Both the position numbers and the translations under genes were made by a program. Below the pieces are notes generated by a model. The model saw nothing but the letters and a program-made list of their open reading frames with translations, was not told the origin of the DNA and made no database searches. A stretch of 64,000 nt of DNA, taken from Paracentrotus lividus. Lineage: Eukaryota > Echinodermata > Echinoidea > Camarodonta > Echinidae. Shown here piece after piece: positions 60,073 to 64,000 of the stretch (position 1 is its first letter; each line of letters begins with the position of its first letter). The DNA lies in contig CALNVZ010000218.1 of assembly GCA_940671915.1 (NCBI GenBank), positions 222,414 to 286,413 of the forward strand, read 5' to 3'.

Positions 60073-60519
60073 TCAAAGGTAGTGTCATCCTTTTGCAGGC
60101 AAAAATATTACATTTCTAGTTTTTGAGAGGATATAGTAGTATATCAATGACTATATCTTCCCCACAACATGGTTAAGCTCAAATCTGTGTGTTTGTCATT
60201 ATATTGCGATTATCAAAATTCATTTCTATTTTTTCAAACCTCGAAAATATACCGTACATTGCGAACCGTTGACCGTTAGTGCAGAGAATAATACACGCTG
60301 ATGCACCATGTGTATATTGCTGTGTGTGGTCCTTGGTGCACACTCTGTAATATCAACGATGTTGATAGAGAGCTGGTCTAGATTGGTATTCAGATTTTCG
60401 TTTCATATTACTGATCTAGGCAACCTATGACAGTAAGGTTGAATAGACAGTATAGCTTGATCATATTCTAAAGTTGCATTAGTTTTCGCAGTTTGTGAAA
60501 AGGATGACATTACCTTTAA
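60073..60519. mobile_element. MITE with AAAGGTARTGTCATCC ends
   Basis: Left CTCAAAGGTAGTGTCATCCT and right AGGATGACATTACCTTTAAG are inverted over about 24 bp (one or two mismatches), enclosing about 450 bp. It sits in the intron between candidate exons 2 and 3. Confidence 0.65.
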
Positions 60520-60645
60520 GTCCACCCGTATGATGAGATCTTTTAATTACATTCATGATTATAATCGACTTTTGTTGTGTGCATTATAATATGGAATTAT
60601 TGTTGTTCTTATTTTTTCCCTTTTCTGAATATTTTAAAAATACAG

Positions 60646-60736
60646 ATTAATTGGAAGTGAATCAGAGCACGAATATGATGCAGTATCAAGACATGGTGAG
60701 GTGGTACATGCCAGGACGAGAACCAAGTTTTATTAG
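60646..60736 (+). CDS. Candidate host exon 3 (terminal), product unknown
   Basis: Preceded by ATTTTAAAAATACAG. Joined in phase to exon 2 it continues QLIGSESEHEYDAVSRHGEV and then VHARTRTKFY to TAG at 60734-60736. A donor-like GGTGAG inside it (about 60695) could allow a further splice, but its phase does not fit the next exon-like segment at 62707. An ATTAAA at about 60785 is a possible weak poly-A signal. Acidic then basic, with no domain recognised. With exons 1 and 2 this gives about 84 codons of a protein C terminus. Confidence 0.4.
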
Positions 60737-60948
60737 AGAAATACCATTTTGTTTTTTAAAGACCTAAAATGAAAAGCACCAGATATTAAAAGATTGGCCA
60801 TTGTTTCCATTGCAATATTTCTAGTCCACCACTTTAATACTTTTTATACAAAATTATAGCCATCTATGATTATTTTAAAAGAAGAATATAAAAACATTAA
60901 GCGAGAATACATTTTCACATTTGCTCATATGTCGTTCAAACTTAATAC

Positions 60949-61692
60949 TTAACCCTATAAGACCGGGGTGTTTTGGTATCTGTCAAGACTGGGGAGGGCA
61001 TCATGGCCCCCTGCCCCTAAGATTTCAGCCGCCGAAAATTTGCAAGATGGTACTGAGCCCTGCTGTTAATTTTTCCGAAATTATATCAATTTTTTTAATA
61101 TGAATTATGCTAATTTATGCATGAAATCATACTTTTTGCTCTCATTGAAAAAAATAAAGCTTCTGAAATGCTACTTTTGTGTATTATTATTCCTTATAGC
61201 ATTCCTAACAATTGAAATAGGAAAAGATTCTAGTATCAAAATTATTTTCCAATGTATTACATTGTTTTATGGATTTCTTATGTATTTCTTTGTTTTTTCG
61301 ACCTTTTGTTATTCTTGGATGTTTTCTCAAAATTTATTGAAGAACCATTCTGAAGCATAATTATACTAAAATAGATTGATTTCAGCCAATTGATGAAAGT
61401 GAAAATAATCATATCTTTATGAATTCGATATGAAAACTCAATTGGCATTGACTTTGTACACAAAATCACGTTTTTGAGCCGTTTTCGGTCTGACAGATAT
61501 TTTTGAAAATCGTGCAGCGTCGTAATGGTACGACCGATTTTCGCAAAAATGATTTCAAAAGATGCGCGAGACTTGAAAGTAAACAGTCAGCAAGCGGTGC
61601 GTTCAAAAAATTTTGTGCGTCGGAGTGGTCACAGAAAATGTAGAGGGGGGGGGGGGGGCCATGATGGCCCCCCCAGTCTTTTTGAGGGTTAA
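60949..61692. mobile_element. TIR repeat, TTAACCCT ends with GGGGCCATCATGG
   Basis: Left TTAACCCTATAAGACCGGGG and right GTCTTTTTGAGGGTTAA are inverted. The inner parts AGGGCATCATGGCCCCCT and GGGCCATGATGGCCCCCC correspond, with a G run at 61645-61660. The hydrophobic open stretch at 61100-61360 reflects AT-rich sequence and is not supported as a gene. Confidence 0.65.
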
Positions 61693-61716
61693 TGGGGACA
61701 TTGGGTTGAACCCATA

Positions 61717-62964
61717 CAGTGCATCCCAAATGCAAAGTAAACCAAACTAAAATTGTGTAACTTTATGTTCCATTATTTCGTATATCATGACAAAGAGAGT
61801 AATTCATATTCTACCCAGTTCTACCAAAACTATATAGGGGAGACCGGGTATGGAAGTTACACGGGTCAGTTGTTACAGTTCTCAGTGTGCTAAGATGGAA
61901 CAAGAGAGGATGTGCACTTGGCATCTTATCAGCCAACAGCTAGCTGTTGATGAACGGCCGGTCGTAGGTGTTCTCCGTTGTTTAAATTAAGTAAATCAAC
62001 AAAAACCATTTTTTACAGTTCAAAGTATTTTTGACAAAATTGAATTTGTATAGCTCTTACAACTGAAGGCACATGATATGTCTGTATAGTAATATAGTAC
62101 ATGTATGTCCTTATACCCCTACCATGCCTGCATTCTGCCTATAGACATGTCTACAGTTGATTTCTATGTGTAAATCACCCATGGGGTAGGTTGTTACCAC
62201 AACCACCCATTGTTTGATGTAAAACTTACCCCAATTACCATCGAAATGTAAATTACTTTTGTCCTCAATTTTCAAGGTGTTAATATTTTATTTTTTTATT
62301 ATTACTTTTGTCTATTGCTAGGCTCTTACTTGATCTACTGTTAGATGTCAAGAACTGGAAGTTTGAATAAAGTATGGTATAAGGCTTTAAACTTGTCATT
62401 TCCGTATGTTTACTAATTGTAACAAATTGACCCGTTGGTGTTAACAACCTCCCGTATGGGGTCGGTTGTTCAAAAATGTCTTCCTAATTAAGCTGTAGTT
62501 ATTAGTGTTTAACATGTTTCAGTTTATATGCCTCACGTTTTAGCACACTATAGGCTAACTACAGACCATATGAGTGCGTGTTCTTTCATATTAGAATTAT
62601 CTGGCCCAAAATGTGAATTTGAACGTCTCCCGGTCTCTGTACTGGTTATGACTTCAAAACCTTGGATAAAATCAATTGCACATTTTTTTTTTTTTTTTTT
62701 TTCCAGAAGCAATTCTGACTTTCTGATCAATCATTCACCATCTGATGTAAGCCATTCTGAGTCTATTCATAAGGGACTGTTTTTGTTAACATTGGACAAG
62801 GTAATTTTTACGCTTGAATTTTGAAATCTATGTGCTCAGTCTAGTCACAGAAAAAAACATATAGATTTGGTACTCTTGAATATAATAAGAGTTACTATTT
62901 ATTGCGCAACAAAATTTAATATCAGGCTCTCAAAGTTGGATTTACATTTTTCTGTGACGAACTG
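61717..62964. mobile_element. TA-flanked element, CAGTGCRTCCC family
   Basis: Left CAGTGCATCCCAAATGCAAA and right TCTGTGACGAACTG are imperfect inverted repeats flanked by TA (61715-61716 and 62965-62966). Inner similarity to 36396-37177 (GTAATTCATATTCTACCC against GACATTCATATTCTATCC) supports the family. An interior block with repeated TTGTTAC/GTTGTTACC words (61845-62470) is probably another insertion. A weak exon-like stretch lies at 62707-62800. Confidence 0.6.
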
Positions 62965-64000
62965 TATATCAACATATTATTCATGTAATTTCATAAATGA
63001 CTGAATTGATTATATAATTATATTGCCATTGTGCTACAAATAAACTGTGATATACTGCATAATAGTCTTCTGATCTGCATACCCTCTCCGATGCAGATTT
63101 CCTGTATATCGCTGTACGTAAATTTCATTCCAACTCTGCGAATTGTCAATAACTTTTGAAATTTCTGGAAAGAAAAAACTTGTATCGTTTTATTTCAGAT
63201 ATCACTAGATAACCAGACCCAGTCATTTCAGAAACAAATGGGAAGGAAAAAGTATGAAATGAAATCATATTGAAAGCTGGATAGATGAGGGCTATTAGTA
63301 AACAAAACAAAAATTCTTATACATATTTTTTTCAAAAACTGTTTGCATGTTTATCTATTCTTCCTGCAAAGAAAGAAAGGTCATGTGGAACAGAGTAGAG
63401 AAAAGTAATATATTTGTTAAAGGAGATTTACACCCGTATTGAAAAAAATATTTGTTGATGCAAATTTAGTCAATATTAGTCATCCGATATTTTATATCAT
63501 AGTAAGTTTCTTTTGGCGCATATATTGCAGTTTACTCATGTAAGAAATTTCTCGCAATTTAATTTTTTTTGGATAATCACGACGTTGGTTCGTATTTAGG
63601 ATCGACACAAAGAAAACTTTCATTTCTGAGTGTTGACGTTTTATATGGCATTCCGATTAAATGTTCAATCGTGATGGGGATACTATAAAGTGATTGGTTA
63701 AAGTGAAAATAAATCGCAGTTGCAAATATCTTGTCACAGTGTTTTTCTCTCTAGTTCGTTTTATAGAAGAGTTTGTAGTTCGTGTTTTATATATCATGTA
63801 CTTCTAGATACTGGGCCCATATTCATAAACCTACACTACTTGTTATCACCTGTGTACTATCAACTGTGTACATTTCTGATGCATTAGTTGGCACAGCTGT
63901 AGTAAGGTTTCTATCATAATAACAAAGGGAGTTGAGTACGTTTAGTTGTACATGTTTGTATCGTAGGGAAGGGCGCTCTTAGATTTGTCTTTTTTGTCTC
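62965..64000. other. No gene with confidence
   Basis: Unassigned AT-rich sequence. A TTTATTTCAG acceptor at 63189-63198 precedes 24 open codons ending in TGA (63271-63273), in phase with the exon-like stretch at 62707-62800. Because that stretch lies within a mobile element, I do not call a gene here. Confidence 0.3.

Noticed and set aside
61100-61360. Hydrophobic 86-codon frame resembling a small membrane protein
   Set aside because: It lies wholly inside a TIR repeat, and the hydrophobicity follows from T-rich codons.
62707-63273. Two exon-like pieces in phase (62707-62800 and 63199-63273)
   Set aside because: They have fair splice sites and compatible phase, but the first lies within a TA-flanked mobile element, depends on a 20-base poly-T acceptor tract, and gives an unrecognisable peptide.

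Overview
The window looks like nuclear DNA of a marine invertebrate, most likely an echinoderm or similar deuterostome. It is AT-rich, has very little coding sequence, carries many (CT)n/(GA)n and poly-C/poly-G microsatellites, and is packed with terminal-inverted-repeat (TIR) elements, tRNA-like repeats and decayed LINEs. No operon-like gene packing is present. The species assignment is inference; no diagnostic host gene was recognised.

Layout. 1-10.5 kb: dispersed repeats, a 984-bp TIR element (2918-3901), the 3' end of a decayed LINE with a poly-A tail (5828-7445), a foldback element built on GAGACGTCTC repeats (7654-8010), and a TIR element carrying two tRNA-like segments in opposite orientation (9268-9801). 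10.5-26.9 kb: an 8.4-kb unit with an internally deleted LINE, followed head to tail by a second copy full of 1-2 base indels, probably unpolished read sequence rather than biology. 26.9-30 kb: unassigned sequence, partly CpG-rich, with a 25-base N gap at 29569. 30-46 kb: a dense field of non-autonomous elements: a 1.5-kb foldback with minisatellite arms, TA-flanked mariner-like elements, a tRNA-derived SINE, two copies of a 2.1-kb element rich in ACTAGCTTTAAAGCTAGT-type palindromes, TTAA-flanked MITEs, and a second foldback sharing ends and arm motifs with the first. 50-56 kb: a resolvable nest of elements within elements. 56-64 kb: another minisatellite foldback, then three phase-compatible exon-like segments on the + strand (56950-60736). 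These are the best host-gene candidate, with further TIR elements in the introns and downstream.

The most unusual theme is that several foldback families have arms made of short tandem repeats (16-24 bp or short palindromes) inverted around a centre. The 30052 and 45646 elements also share an end motif close to GGTTACAGCYCG. The reverse transcriptase fragments are the only confidently recognised protein domains. Most boundaries come from reading inverted repeats and duplicated flanks by eye, and should be treated as approximate where no target-site duplication is stated.
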